Part shown: piece by piece, positions 1 through 12,269 of the stretch
Layout of the letters: each line of letters opens with the position of its first letter
Position numbering within the stretch: the first letter of the stretch is position 1
NCBI GenBank assembly: GCA_021186555.1
Contig: JAJKFL010000031.1
Location: 19,188,487 to 19,252,486, forward strand
Length of the DNA stretch: 64,000 nt
From: Reticulitermes speratus
Lineage: Eukaryota > Arthropoda > Insecta > Blattodea > Rhinotermitidae
Direction of reading: 5' to 3'
Position numbers and translations under genes: made by a program
The notes under the pieces: model-generated
Database searches by the model: none
What the model was told of the DNA's origin: nothing
Seen by the model: the letters and a program-made list of their open reading frames with translations, nothing else

Positions 1-1602
1 AACTGGCGTTCAAGTACTCCGTAACCTGTTTGTCAAAACGTGGAGGTGCTCTGTCAAGTTATATCCATATTCGTCTTTTTGTTTCAAGATGGCATCCTCC
101 AAATAAAGTGGCACGTTCATTTTATATAATATTTGTTTAATAAGCAGCTGTTATAAAGATCCTCAATTAAGTTTGATGTGCACTGGTCAGCTGAGGTTTG
201 CTGCAAGTGTTCAATCCAATGACTACTTAAAAATTTGATGACTTAAACCCACAACTCACTACAGTTCAACAGCAATACCAATTTACTGATCATACGATAA
301 TGATACGATAATGTAGACTATATATTATGGATGCTTGCTACTCAGGACGCTGAAACAGTGTGTCTCTAACGTCTCAAGAAAACTAAATTAAAAATGTCAT
401 ATACCTACTACAAAACTGACTTCATGGCAGATGCCATAATGGCCACAATTTCAGTCATCTGGGTAACACAAAAATGGAGAATTCCTTGTACAAATTCTGC
501 TGGCACAAAGAAACGAACAACTATCCGTTCCCTTTAACGTCATTTTGGCATATGGGAATCCTTAAGCTAGTCCTCAGACCACTGTCTTCTTACACACCAA
601 AAATAAATGCAGAAAATAAACATGGAACCAATGGGTTGGCTGCTGTTCCGCACTAACAGGCCAAAGTTCTGAATGATACACAATTAAAAATTTCCAAACT
701 GTTAACAGTTAATACAACTCGCATACAAACAGGATTATCCCAACACATAGTTGGCTTACACCCGAGAAAATTCGGCTCGGGCTTCGATACCAAGATCGAA
801 CTGTTACACCGTGTAAAACTCACTGTGTAGAGATGACACTGGAGATTAACGCTCAGGAACTGAGAGCATTTTGTCACCATACGTTTGAAATAAATCGAAT
901 GAATGGGAACCTGGGGAAATTGTTTGCGATTTTGATTTGAAAAATGTATTAGAAGGGTTACTCGCTGTGTCATGTATTTTTCGTGCTTCTTGGACAGGAA
1001 ATCCTTTCAGGCAGGAACCGTATTTAAAGGGTGACGTATATTATTCATAGAGGAAAAAGCTGGTACTAAATTATTCTAATGCCTTGAACAGTAAATATCT
1101 TAAGTGCGGTCATCTTAAATGGGTTTCGCTGTATTCTTCGTTCAAATTACACAATATGAAAACTTCTGACAATCTTCCTTACCTTAAATTGCATGAGAGA
1201 AGTAACAGAAGGAAGGGGCAGCGTAAGATTGGGACGAGGATGGCGAAGTGTAGAGTCGCTCACACTACGTGACATCCTCCGCCAGAGCGGCCCCTGACCA
1301 CTATGTTCCTCATCCTTTGACATCTTGACCCCTACGTGGGGACACTAAGATGGGAAAGACAGCCATACTACTAGAATGTTTTGTACAGCACTATACCAAA
1401 ACATGTAGTGCAGCAGTACACACTGAATTTCGAAGGTATAAAGATACATGTATTGAAAAGTATTGCAACTACAAATTTAAACCAAAATACTAATGTATTA
1501 TGAGACAATTCTCGTCCTTCAAAAGAAATTTCCATTGCCTTATTTTTATACTCAGGTTACTGAGATTAATATTAAAACATGGCTGAGAAGCAACGAAAAA
1601 CT
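1..1602. other. AT-rich spacer without recognised feature
   Basis: I see no gene, transposon end or structured repeat here. Open frames are short (106 codons at most), lack splice context, and resemble no family I know. The part near 1200-1340 is richer in GC but equally unrecognised. Confidence 0.5.
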
Positions 1603-1607
1603 AATAT

Positions 1608-1670
<63 letters not shown>
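1603..1670. repeat. Compound (TA)n-(TG)n microsatellite
   Basis: About 36 bases of alternating A and T with one phase slip run directly into about 31 bases of alternating T and G. This is a simple-sequence repeat. Open frames across it in either strand are artefacts of the dinucleotide run. Confidence 0.97.
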
Positions 1671-1671
<1 letters not shown>

Positions 1672-2860
1672 ACCCAGTAAGTAATATAGTGTGTGGAAAC
1701 AACAATCTCTAAAGCCATCACTACGGAAAGGAAAATAGCAGAAAAGGAAAATAAAAATGCAGGGGAAGTATAAAGCAGGTTGTGGGGGTGATGTAAGTTA
1801 TAAAATCTCTTCTGCAATTACTAAATTTCCATGCAACTATGTTAACAACAGCAACAGCAAAACACAGAAAAATACTGGTGCATCTTTCAAAAGCTCAATG
1901 AAAACTGCTGAATTCTCAAACACACACTTACTTCGTCCAAAGCTGAGGATCATTTTAAAAAATCCAAAATGGCTAAGTGTTTAAATATAGACTGGGAACT
2001 CTGTGTATTTTCTTTATAATAAAATCAACAAATTAACTTCAAACCTCACAAATAATAGCACACTTCGTCAGTTCAGTTCTGTGTGCATTTGTCAGATAAC
2101 AATAAAATATGTAAGACATAAATTAACGTTATTAACAACAATAAGCAACTAGCAATATTATGTATCACCTAACTACGTAATTCTTGAGCTATGATAAATT
2201 AAGTTCTAAATGAGTTACATTTTTAGAGAATACATGAGTGATGCGTTATACTCAAGTGCAACATCAATAAATACAAGATATATTCATTTACTCTCTACAG
2301 GTAAAAAGGCTAGTTAAGGTTCAGTTGATAGTAGAGTTTTGTGCTTAAACCGCGAGTCATGAATAGATAAGAATGCTGCACAAAACCCAGGTCAGAAAAG
2401 AAAAGTACGAAGTGGATACAAAGAAGGTAAGGGAGTAGCCTACTTTAAGAAGCCCTTACGAAGCAAGGCAGATGAGAGACTAGGAAAGAGGGCTTCTGGA
2501 AAGGGTTTGGACTGAAGATTTGGGTGAACTGAAGATGCAGTTGACAATTATTTTAAAATGACGAATAAGAGAAACGTGGCGGAAATAGGTGGATACCCAG
2601 TAAATTTCTGAGTGAGGGATGCAAAAAAGGCTACAGTTGCAATATAATAACCACACTATGAAACAGAATTTATAAGACAAGAAAGTTCCAACAGGATGGA
2701 GAAAAAGTTTATTACATTTCGTTTTTAAATGGAAGTAGGAGAGGACAGACGCAGGTATTTAGAGAGGAACTGCATTACACCACCATGGAAAAAGATTTAT
2801 ACCACAGTGTTGAAGGAAAGCTGTACGACTGTGCAAAAACGATAGGAATTATTGCTCGGC
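1671..2860. other. Spacer without recognised feature
   Basis: AT-rich sequence with many stops in all frames. No transposon termini, tRNA-like boxes or gene fragments were recognised. Confidence 0.45.
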
Positions 2861-2869
2861 CTGCGTGAA

Positions 2870-3869
2870 CAGTGCAAGTGGAGTGGGAGTTACGGCAGGC
2901 TTATCCTCTGCCTTGGCTACTCAGACCCCTTTGGCAGCGTGGATCCAGCTTTGATCCAAGCTCTACTGTTCAGGAAACAGGATATTTGGAGCCATTATGG
3001 GTACGGAAAACCATGTGCAGACATCCTCTAAGCCGCGCTCCCCTTGCGCTCTTACCAATTTCTACAACGTCGATAGTTTGCCCTGCCGTTATCTCCACAG
3101 CTCCCCTGAGAGTTGGGCGTCTCTCCAGAATACACACCGAAATGCAGAGACACAGTTACCCTAGCATGCCCGAAGCGATTACAGAGGCTGCTTCGGCGTG
3201 CTCTACGTCTGCACCTTCCCTCGCAAGCCACAGAGCTCGGAGCAAGTGCGAAACCGACACTATGCGGTGTGGTGTCACGGTACGGTCAGTCCTGCCGTCC
3301 TGATTGGGGCACCTCGATCGGAGCTGAATCAGCAGCTTGCACACGGATAAATAAAGCCTTCAGAAACTCACGGACATCACTGTCGGGTATGGCATGCGGA
3401 CGTTCACCACTAGGCGCAAGTATCCGTCCTCTGGGAAAGAGAATGTGCCAAAACTCCTTCCCACACTCTCACCTAGAGACCACAAGGAGTCGACAATGGC
3501 CAGGACGCTATTAGCATTGTCAGGCACCAACACAAGGAATTCATTCATCCGGACCATGAGCTTGCGTAAATAATTCGCGCAATTCCCACCTAGGAACTTG
3601 CACGTTTTCAACCCTAAAACATATTTCGAGGTTTTGTTTCGTCGCTCCCCTGGGGGAAAGATTTTCCTTTCCATCTGGGACTTCGGGAAAGTGGTGACAG
3701 ATGGCATGTCACCCATTGACCGGGCCACGTCACCGGGTGTAACGGGAGAGGAGCGCCCTAGTACTGCTTGTTTTGAAACAGTGGGTAGTGACGGATTTTC
3801 AGCGCCCTTTGATGTGGGCTCCAGTGACCCACATGACAGCTTCGGAACGGCTCGCCAGGCCACTACCAC
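2870..3869 (-). pseudogene. Decayed jockey-like non-LTR retrotransposon ORF1 (gag-like)
   Basis: On the minus strand an open stretch from 3869 to 3360 contains FGTFSFPEDGYLRLVV, which resembles the conserved box of jockey-clade ORF1 proteins that precedes the zinc knuckles (pattern F-x-T-Y/F-x-x-P-E-D-R-x-x-R-V-V). After a frame break, 3180-3064 reads a decayed CCHC region with FGHA and, later, GDNGRANYRRC, like the jockey knuckle G-x-H-x-A-N-Y-R-G-C. A stop follows shortly after. In intact elements this RNA-binding nucleocapsid protein packages the element's RNA. Frameshifts and lost cysteines show it is dead. The stretch is GC-richer than its surroundings, and open frames on the plus strand here are shadows. 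Assignment rests on motif memory, not a search. Confidence 0.6.
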
Positions 3870-4049
3870 AGCATATGCGGCTCCACCCTCGGCACAGTCG
3901 AGTTGCCAGTCGTCAGACCCACCTTCTTCCGCAGTGGATTTGGCGCGTACTTCGGCGTTTGCAGTTCACATGAAAACCTACACGCACGCGAGGCCAGGGA
4001 TCTTTACAACGCGGCAGTTGCAGTTTTCAGGTTACTCAGCCAAATAATT

Positions 4050-5030
4050 TTGATTCCTGTGCTTTCGCAAAGCAAATATCTACATTAATGGTAAACTGAC
4101 ACAAATAAACGCCTCGTTCTTTCACGCGTGATTATTTGCAACATGCATGTTTTTATGGAATTATTCGTCTTTGTAAGTCAATGTATGACAGCATTATTTA
4201 GAGACAGATGTCATACAGCGCTGAATGACTGCAGAGGGGTGAATGATGAAACGGAAGGAATTTGGAAGGAAGCAGGCGTGTCCTATTTCATGATGCCCCA
4301 TGTGTGATTCCAGGGACATAAAAAATATGAGTCAGGATCTAGCCTCAGAGTTGATCACAACCTTCAGAAACAGGAGGGCTAATAACTCGATGACAACATC
4401 CGAAAATTGTCTTTCGCAGACGTATCGTTCAGGAAAACATAACTCGACACATGTACTATCGGCTGCTATAAATTAATAAAAGGAATGCGAAGACGAAAAG
4501 ACGAAGGAAGAGCGTGGACGATCTAAAATTCAACAAGTGACGGCGACAAGGGACGGCATTAAACAAAGCGTCTCCAACGCAGTGTAGTGTACTAGAAATT
4601 TCTCATGGACAATTAGGTCACGAATGCGGATCCACGTACCGAAGGTTATGAACTACAACGCTGCTTCAAGTGAATGATTTGAATATGTGACGTTATATGC
4701 CTACAATTTCCTTGTACAGAACCCTAGTTTCTGGTATAAATCTGATTTAATGCAAGCAGGTTTGACGGATTTCATTGTTTAGTATTTCTTTTGCTTTCTA
4801 CGTAAAATAAGTGACCAGCCTTTAAATATTTCCGCATTTGACGAGACTTAACACGGAATATCCGACACATGAACAATTTTGATGAAATCTAACAGGAATC
4901 TGAGAGGGGCTCTCACAAAAGTTGTATATGTTTTAGCACTCATATTTTGCACCCACACCGATGCATGCTTGTTAAAATGGTATCTGATTGGCAAACAGAA
5001 CGACTGAAAATGGGTTTGACATACAACGTA
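4050..5030. other. Spacer without recognised feature
   Basis: No recognisable protein fragment or repeat end is seen. It may hold further decayed LINE sequence upstream of the fragment that begins near 5035, but I cannot show this. Confidence 0.4.
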
Positions 5031-5034
5031 CTAC

Positions 5035-5265
5035 ACAAAATAAAAAGAAGGAACGCTAACTAGTCACATCTTGCGTAGAAACTGCCTTCTAAAACACGCT
5101 ATTGAAGGAAAGATAGAAGAAAGGATAGAAGTGACGGAAAGACGAGCAAGAAGACGTAAGCAGCTACTGGATGACCTTAAGGAGAGAAGAAGATACTGAA
5201 AATTGAAAGAGGAAGCACCTGATCGCACCTTGTGGAGAACTCGATTTGGAAGAGGCTACGTAATG
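5035..5265 (+). pseudogene. LINE reverse-transcriptase 3' end fragment
   Basis: Plus-strand reading gives a run containing EGKIEERIEVTERRARRRKQ, LLDDLKERRRYWKLKEEA and DRTLWRTRFGRGYV. This is the C-terminal tail that follows the reverse transcriptase domain in a LINE group very common in insect genomes (the tail usually reads KQLLDDLKE...YWKLKEEALDRTLWRTRFGRGYG). The stretch from about 5108 to 5260 is nearly open, whereas 5035-5105 is broken by stops. The rest of the element is missing to the left, so this is a fragment, as expected of 5'-truncated LINE insertions. Confidence 0.8.
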
Positions 5266-5747
5266 AATTAATGATATTTATGAGTGCAATGTTCACACAT
5301 TCTTCAAATCAGTAATGTTGTTTTAAATAAAGTAAAAATCATAACACAATATATTCATTTCTATCGTTAAAATAGCTCGGAGCAACGTAATGGTAACTCC
5401 AAAAATTAAATTCCAAACAAGTCGTTACATATTATCTCTTAATGTAAGCCGACCCAGTAACTGTTTTTAACAAATCATCTCTTACCTAGACACTAATCTA
5501 TAGCATTTTAATTTGTTTTGAACGATTACAAAAACGTACATCTTGACACCACTACTGCCCCAAGGAACACAGCCTAATTATTCTTTCCGTGAATGGTGGT
5601 TGAAAATAATATTCCCAATTTGTACATACAACTATGCATTTTACGAGAACTCCACTTCCCAGAAGGCATATACTTCACATCTCGGGGGAATTCAAAATGC
5701 ATATTACTGTCTCCTACGATGTGACGCCGTGTAGTTCGGAAAATTGG

Positions 5748-5790
5748 TGCCAACGCTTCGGCGGAATGTGTTGCCTCCATCTTCAGGGCA
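5748..5790 (-). ncRNA. Hammerhead-ribozyme-like motif, family 2
   Basis: Read on the minus strand, UGCC is followed by a perfect CUGAAGA box, a stem II of GGAGG/CCGCC with one mismatch, GAAG in place of GAAA, a minimal GCGU stem III, U at the cleavage position, and GGCA closing stem I with UGCC (four pairs). The downstream end reads GTCACATCGTAGG, like the GTCACATCCCAGAA end of related loci. One core substitution (GAAA to GAAG) suggests weak or no activity. Such motifs occur in Penelope-like retroelements. Confidence 0.55.
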
Positions 5791-5799
5791 GTGACATGT

Positions 5800-7750
5800 C
5801 AAGAAACGTAAGAACCTCAAATCCCTAATTTAAAACACATGTTACACACAACCAGTGCTATTATTATAATTAGTGAGTACCACTTGCGATTCGCAGGAAA
5901 TTTCATTAAGCCGTACAGACAATAAAAGAAGCTGGAAGACAAAGGAAAAAATAAATGCACTGTGCACCAGGAAATATTAAAACATGAGGTGTCTCACTAT
6001 TTCAGAAAACTAATGTGATTATCAAGAAATGAAGGCTCCTAGACAGAATATGATTTTATACGCCCAGCGTTCTTCGTCGCTCAGTTAAAAATGAAGTTCT
6101 GTACTAAACACACAAAATTCCATGGGCTGAAAACATCACATTATGAGCCAAGAGTATGAAGCAGCTCTACGAGTCTGCTTCCATAGGCAAGTTACACTGT
6201 GGCGTGTTTCTGTGACACAACTACAACTTTTCAGTGCGTTAGTTGTGAAACTAGTGTACGATAGTAGGCCTGGACAGCCATGTGGGTGACGTAAAACAGA
6301 CCTACTGAAAACGCTAACCCCAAACTTTGGCTTCTGGCCACAGGCCGAGATGAATCACTCTCATCGGTTCTGCATGCTCCTGCTCGAGGACACCTGACGT
6401 CCTTCGAAGACATTTTTGGCAGAGATTTCGGATGTTCAGAATATTACCGAGCTATTTCCAGTACTTACTCCTCCGTGATTCTGACAAGCGTAAGTCGCCG
6501 TCTACAGCGCAGGGGCAGGGGAGAAGAACTGAAACAGACGTCTTACGTCCATTACTCTTATGTCGCCCCAACTTTGAATTTTCATTTCACCCCCTGTGCT
6601 GTGTTCAATAAGCAACAGTACAGCGACCTTCCATTATAAGCGATTTTCTCATTTCGCATTGTTTCATCTAAAAGCAATTTCTTTTACAATCCCCCAAAAT
6701 GCCTTTTTTCTTTCTGCCTTTAAATTTAATCTTCTCGTGATTTACAGCGTAACGTGTGTCAGTTTCCCCACCTCACAATATTCTAATAATGATCTACGCA
6801 TAACCTAATTACAAAAATCATAAAGTATCTTCTTCCTATAGGGCAAAGTTGAAAATATTCATTGCTTCAATCCGTTTCTTTCATAATTCCTGCATACACT
6901 TCGCATTGTTCGCACACTTGTCCAAGCAGGTTTACCTTTGCTCAGCTTTTCGTAAAGTATGATAAGCCTTTCCTCCTCGACTCCACAACTATAAAACAAC
7001 ATCTACATTCTCACACGCAGATATTTCTGTTTTGCTAGCTTACAGATCACTTCTGTGTAGGCCGACAGCTGTCACTGGCACTCATATCTCATAGTATTTT
7101 AGCTGTACCACGAGACGTCGATGCCAGAGCATGCATAAAAATTACAACGAATTAATCCAAAAGAACACTATGAGAATCCCAACCGACGGTCAAGTAACAA
7201 AACTAAATCCATCACTAACGCTGACACACACGTGGAACAAGACAAAGCATTTTTCCCAAAGAGTAAAGGTCAGAATTGTATTTAGAAGTGCGTGCAACGT
7301 AACAGCAACAACTCAGCGCCTTACAGTAATATAATAACAAAAAATGCGACAGATGCAGCAAGACAAACACAGCAACACACAAAATACTCAGTCACGAAGG
7401 ACGCGACTTACATGACCTAGCGAAAATACGTGCCGGTGCCTATCCAATGTCGTTCAAGGCTATAGAAAGGTTTCTACCATATTTCAAATACTACCTCCGT
7501 CTCCCCAAAGCTAAATTTTCGATGACGATAAGTATAATATGCTATACAACGATAAGATATGAACCCGTTAAAAAGAAAAACTATGTAGAACGAGATGAAA
7601 AGAACGTTCCGTGGTAATTACTATTCTTCAGAGAACTACCAACAAACGGATTTAACTACGAAAACTTCACGAACTATGGGGTTACGTAGGATACACAGAC
7701 CCTGTATGAATACGTACAGTGTACTACAATACGCACACTAACCGAAAGTT
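5800..7750. other. Spacer without recognised feature
   Basis: No domain, transposon end or tRNA-like promoter was recognised. Open frames are 60-70 codons and scattered over both strands. Confidence 0.4.
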
Positions 7751-7754
7751 TGTT

Positions 7755-7935
7755 TGAAGTAATAACTGTGTAAGGCTGGATCCGTAGCCTAATCGAATTA
7801 CAAGAACGGAATTTTACTGCAGTGGCTGAGGAAAACAATGAATCAGTCAGGATAGCCTATGAGGCGGCTGTAATTCGAACCAGGCGCCTCTCGAATACAA
7901 GTGTAGAGCCTTTTCGCTATACCAGCCTCTTTGGT
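7755..7935 (-). mobile_element. tRNA-derived SINE, minus strand
   Basis: The reverse strand reads GGCTGGTATAGCGAAAAGGC, then TATTCGAGAGGCGCCTGG and GGTTCGAATTACAG. These are an A-box-like and a B-box-like element of an RNA polymerase III promoter spaced as in a tRNA. The body continues with GTTTTCCTCAGCCACTGCAG, a segment shared by a widespread insect SINE group (TTTCCTCAGTCACTxCAGG). Ends and target duplication were not resolved. Confidence 0.7.
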
Positions 7936-8078
7936 CTAATTCTAAGAGACAGCGTAATTCTTGAAAGCTAACACTTGCTCAGCTAATCATGAAATTATCG
8001 ACATTTTATGGCACCTGAAAGTTTACTGTCTCATAAGCGAGATAAATCCTGAGCATACCCTTTCTCTAGGACATAAGG

Positions 8079-8206
8079 CTGCGCAATGCGCAATCGGATT
8101 CCGACGTTTTGAGGACATTTGACCCTTGAAGATGAAGACTCTACCTTGATTCGAAACGTCGGGATCCGTTTGCCCATTAACGCAGCGTCATATCCCAGAA
8201 AAACGG
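8079..8206 (+). ncRNA. Hammerhead-like motif in short inverted repeat, family 2
   Basis: CCC at 8123-8125 is followed by UUGAAGA (first base changed from C), a weak stem II, an intact GAAA at 8153-8156, CGUC at 8157-8160, then GGG closing stem I. The segment ends GCGTCATATCCCAGAA, like the family end at 33.8 kb. An imperfect inverted repeat (GATTCCGACGTTT near 8099 against AAACGTCGGGATC near 8154) encloses the motif. It is probably a decayed Penelope-related repeat. Confidence 0.5.
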
Positions 8207-8660
8207 AATGCTCAGCTACACCGCTGCGAAAACCTCAAAATCCGAGATGAATCCTGTTCACACCCTCACACCAAAGTTCCTTAAGATACCACTCTATAAT
8301 ACAGTGTGACCACGAAGTCACGTAACTGACAATCTCGTGTAATGTTTTAAAAGATTTACATAACACAAACAACACACATATCAATGTAAAGTTTCAAAGG
8401 TGTTAGAAACTGTCCTCCGCTGGCCTCTAAGCAATGCAAAGTTTCATAAATACAAAAAAAAAAAAAAATCTGAAAGTTGTTCACTGGCCTCTAAGCATGC
8501 TCCGGCAAGACGTTCAACTGTCTTCTTGAGAGTTTTAAAGTTTGCTCTGTGACACCACTGATGGCAATTATAATGTTTTTATAACATTGCTGTAGCATCT
8601 TGACATTAAGATGTTTTTTTTAGCATTTTCTGTGTCTATGATTAAATCCAGTAAGAAATA

Positions 8661-8724
8661 TTTAACGGGGTTTTCAAATGCGTAGTTTAGGCTTTAACGG
8701 GTTCTTCAAATGCGTAGTTTAGGC
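8661..8724. repeat. Two-copy 32-bp tandem repeat
   Basis: The unit, which begins TTTAACGGGTTTTTCAAATG and ends CGTAGTTTAGGC, occurs twice back to back with two substitutions. Nothing suggests a function; it looks like a local slippage duplication. Confidence 0.85.
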
Positions 8725-9034
8725 AAGATGCACAGTGAACACAACGTGAAATTGCTGTAGCATTATCGGGTCGTTTTCGAACGCCCGATATTTCAAGCCC
8801 CACCAAAAGAAATCTGGCGACAGCGGTGGACAGGTGTTCCTGCTAATGATTCGACTCCCAAATAAATTTTTTGGTGTTTCGCAATGTCCCTGGTAGCTTG
8901 AGAAGTCGGGCTATCTTGCGGGCCACAAGCCAAGTGATGGAATGGAAAGTCTTTTTTCAACAAATTTTTACATGAAGCTTTTCAGCGACAACAAGACAGG
9001 CAATGTACGTATAACGTACATTGAGGCGCGTTCG

Positions 9035-9512
9035 TGTAACCATTGTTGCCGTGGAAAAGAAATAAGTACTACATATTCTGAGTGTGTCCGTAGCCTTAGT
9101 TATTCAGCATGCAAAGAGTATGCGCCCTATTATATTATCATATGTGGCCAGTCCGGCTCTACTGCATTTTTCCACTTATCTCATAAGCGGCACGACTTTC
9201 GGAAAAACGTTATTGAACATAAAATGTGTATTTTGATTTTATTTACATTTGTCTGAAACATTTCTCATTTTAAGAAGAATTCAGCGAGATATAATCATAA
9301 ATGTACATAGGTCTTCATGTAAAGTACCCGTTATTCTTGTCAGATTTTAATGAAACTTGAATTTTCTCGACAGATTTTCGAAAAATACTCAAATATAAAA
9401 TTCCATAAGAATCCGTCCAGCGGGAGCCGAGTTGTTCCATTCGGACAGACAGACGGATAGATATGACGAAGTTAATAGTCGTTTTTTGCAGTTTTTGCAA
9501 ACGCGCCTAAAA
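9035..9512 (-). repeat. Unclassified dispersed repeat, copy A (inverted to copy at 43.5 kb)
   Basis: The reverse complement matches 43483-43970 along nearly its whole length with point differences and small indels. Shared landmarks include the (GTCT)n tract, TGGAACAACTTGGCTCCC, AAATCTGACAAAAATAACGG, AGAAATGTTTCAGACAAAT and TTATGAGATAAAGTGGAAAA. The tract is followed by a passage typical of repeated insect intergenic DNA (gaacaacttggctcccactgaacgg). Neither copy holds a significant open frame, and I cannot assign the class. Confidence 0.85.
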
Positions 9513-9589
9513 TCATTAGTCATAACGCAAAAAAATACTAATATATACAGTATATATAAATATTACGGTTTCATTTTGAAGGACAGGAG

Positions 9590-10110
9590 AACGACAGTAA
9601 GGTTGACACTGTTCCTCCGCCAACAAGTTCTCAGTATCAGGACTGTGTGTGAAGCAGCAGCTCTGAGGCAGCTTTTGATTCTTTCATCGTCGAGTTCATT
9701 TCTAGATTCACTCCTGACCACTTCCATTTTGAAACGATCCGTAGGCCTACTAACGAAAAGTTTGTCATTTACCCCGTGTATGGTCACCAAGCACGGCCAT
9801 AAAAAGAGGGCACACAGATTTCATGGGGTGGATCATGCCGAAGTGTATTTCTCAGGTCCGTGTCACACTGCAGATCTCTCACCACAATTTGAAATTCAAC
9901 TGTACCATTTTCTGCGTTAATGTCAAATGGCACTGAAAGGAAGTTGACTGTAGTCTCGTTCCTTGAAAACGGAGATAAATTCTTGCTGAAGAAGCTGACA
10001 TTATTCCGCGTATTTCTAATCATCAGTGGACGTTTTCGTTCTCAGAACTGGGAAGTGTGCCATATCGTTTGGTTACACAGCTGCAGTTGCAACACTCGAC
10101 GCTTCCTCCA
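9590..10110 (-). pseudogene. hAT-like transposase C-terminal relic (GTF2IRD2/ZBED5-type)
   Basis: The minus-strand frame 10023-9784 reads NVSFFSKNLSPFSRNET, then FLSVPFDINAENGTVEFQ and VVRDLQCDTDLRNTLRH. This is the pattern (F-x-NPFD-V/I...LQ-x-ELIDLQCD-x-x-L) found before the dimerisation region of domesticated-type hAT transposases in animals. A second frame (9760-9600) continues with SESRNELDDERIKSCLRAAA, matching the hAT C-terminal helix (SRLTDEHLxxxLRxATS). The region between them is broken, so the cysteine-glutamate signature is not readable. No upstream catalytic part is seen, so this is a dead 3' fragment. Confidence 0.65.
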
Positions 10111-10114
10111 CAAC

Positions 10115-11890
10115 ACTATTATTTTGCCAAATATTGCATTGACAAGGTAATTCGCTCTTGTAGACTAACATTCATGCCATTCACATACTCAGTGATGTGA
10201 ATGCAAAACGCAAATCGTAAAACAACGCATGATCACAGAGCCTCATTTAAAGAAATAATTCAATTTCTGACTACCAGCCACACACATGTCAAGTATTAGA
10301 CCACGACTCAACACACGAACTTCCGTATAGAAACCCTTCGTACGCAGATTCCACATCACCCATGGAATTAATGATATTGAAATCAAAGTAATAACGTTCG
10401 TCATTTTGAGGGGCTGAAGCAATGACATATCCAATCACGATCCCTTGCATTCTTTACGTCGTCGGTGATAGGCGAAGACATGCCACTGATCCTTCTGGCC
10501 ATCTTTGACGCCCCTTTCATCAGAGTCCATCTACTTTCTATATTGCGGTCTCTATCACTAGCTATAACACACCAAGCTCCTCAGCTATACTGAATTCTAC
10601 GTCGACTCCACAAACTAAAACTGCTAGAATTGTGCTGTGTCGCCCACGACTGTGCTTTCGTCGGTCGCTACTGAAACCCAGTGACTTTCATTTTCAACCT
10701 TTCTTCGGTGTTGTTCGAGAATGCCTCAGTTCTTCTTCCAGCGCTTAATCATGACAAAGTACTTTTAAAAATTATGTTTTCTCGTATATAAATAAAACAT
10801 CGACAACTGTGTCTAAGCATCCTCATACTATTTCCCCACTAATCACAGATTTAACATTTTTTGCGTTAACATTTTAAAAAAACGGTAAATGGTAAATGGT
10901 AACGCTGAAATTCTAAACAAAGTTCCTGTTTAGCAAGGCGGTTTTAAAGCAGTTATTTCTTCCCCTCTTTTAACTGAACCTGCAGGCCTCTGCCAAACAA
11001 CTGTGATGCACGTTGATTTGGTGGTGTCTCTTATTATTGCATTATTTTGACACGGAGACATTTTCATTAAAAATGGTGCGAATAACAAAGACATTAATAC
11101 AAGGAAAGAAAAACGCTTAACGCGTTACTTTGAAATGTACAACTTTCAGCAACAACTTTTTTCCCCTTACTACAGCCATAGTAGAACAAAAGAGATTATT
11201 TAAAAAAAACATGAATAACGTCGACGCGCGAAGGCTATTCGTCACAATCACCACTGCACCTAAATATGGTTTGCCCACAATCAACTGTGCGCATGAACTT
11301 CATCAAACCACTTCCACGGATTCTTTCCAGCTGCATTTGTTGCTTTACTTTACTAAGTAATAATGAACTAGTAATCTCACCTATTAAAACATAAACTCGG
11401 CGAATACAGCATACCTGATGATAAATGTCGCCACACTCCACCTCGCATTGCCAAAACTATTCAGAATTGTAAAACTTACTCTTAAACCAAAATCACGAAA
11501 TCTAAAACGTGTAGTTTCTAAAAGCCAACGTCTCGACAACCAGATTACTGCAACCCGACGTCACGGTGGCAAAGAAAAACCAACTCGATCAGCCTATGCA
11601 GAGATCAAGTTCACAAATAGCAAATCACGGAGAACTGTTGACACAGGTGTCAAAAGAATAGCTGCCGGTCGACCATATCTAATTGCAGTAATGGAATATT
11701 ACGCATCTTGAACACATGCCAACAAAATACGTACTCCGATATACGAAAAATATTAAATATGTAAGGTTTATTTTTCGGCAGCATGTAGGGCTTGGGGTAG
11801 GGGTAACATGCAAAAGGTTGCGCAGGGGTAAGTCATGCAGATGCTATTCCGAGGGTAAGTTGATGTGAAATGGCAACGACACAGAAAACT
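10115..11890. other. Spacer without recognised feature
   Basis: AT-rich DNA with short frames only. A 97-codon plus-strand frame at 11418-11711 is basic and low-complexity and resembles no family I can name. The short repeat GGTAAATGGTAAATGGTAA lies near 10885. Confidence 0.4.
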
Positions 11891-11899
11891 GGGTCCCAC

Positions 11900-12268
11900 G
11901 AAGAAATTCGTAGTGGGCGCAACATGTTTCTCCCATCGAAATTCACAGCAAATTGACGGAGGTGTATGGGGATGGCGTATGAGAGTGCAGCAAGTAAGAA
12001 GATGGTGCCGCGTTCGAAACTGGTCGGACATCCATAACGATTATCGCAAGGGTTGTCCCAGCATATCAACGACGACTGTGAATGCAGCAGAAGTGGAAAA
12101 ACCGACGAGTCACAATCTGAGGCCGCAGACACCACAAAAATGAGGAAGTGGAAATTACTGTTTATGGACGGTTGCGAACGCAAAGGTCCGATTTATACCG
12201 CGATGGAATTTTTAAAACCGTGCTCGGGGATTACGCTGAAAAACACAGATACCTCGGCAGAATAAATA
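11900..12268 (+). pseudogene. Deleted mariner-like transposase relic
   Basis: The plus strand reads VRNWSDIHNDYRKGCPSIST. This is close to the helix-turn-helix linker of many mariner transposases (F-x-x-G-R-T-D/N-I/V-H-D-D-x-R-S-G-R-P-S). It is followed by TTVNAAEVEK, where family members have a similar VNAxxVEELI. Soon after, in another frame, SDLYRDGIFKTVLGDYAEK recalls the mariner C-terminus (YxxGIxKLVxRWDKC...GDYVEK). If both are right, the catalytic core between them has been deleted. The second part is weak evidence. Confidence 0.45.
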
Positions 12269-12269
12269 A

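Noticed and set aside
653-973. 106-codon minus-strand open frame
   Set aside because: Cysteine-rich by chance, no motif, no splice-site context and no neighbouring exon-like segments.
2872-3514. Plus-strand open frames of 143 and 133 codons
   Set aside because: They lie opposite the jockey-like ORF1 relic, whose minus-strand frames carry recognisable motifs; the plus frames are shadows.
9432-9920. 162-codon plus-strand open frame
   Set aside because: It crosses the end of the unclassified repeat and the antisense of the hAT relic, and has no motif of its own.
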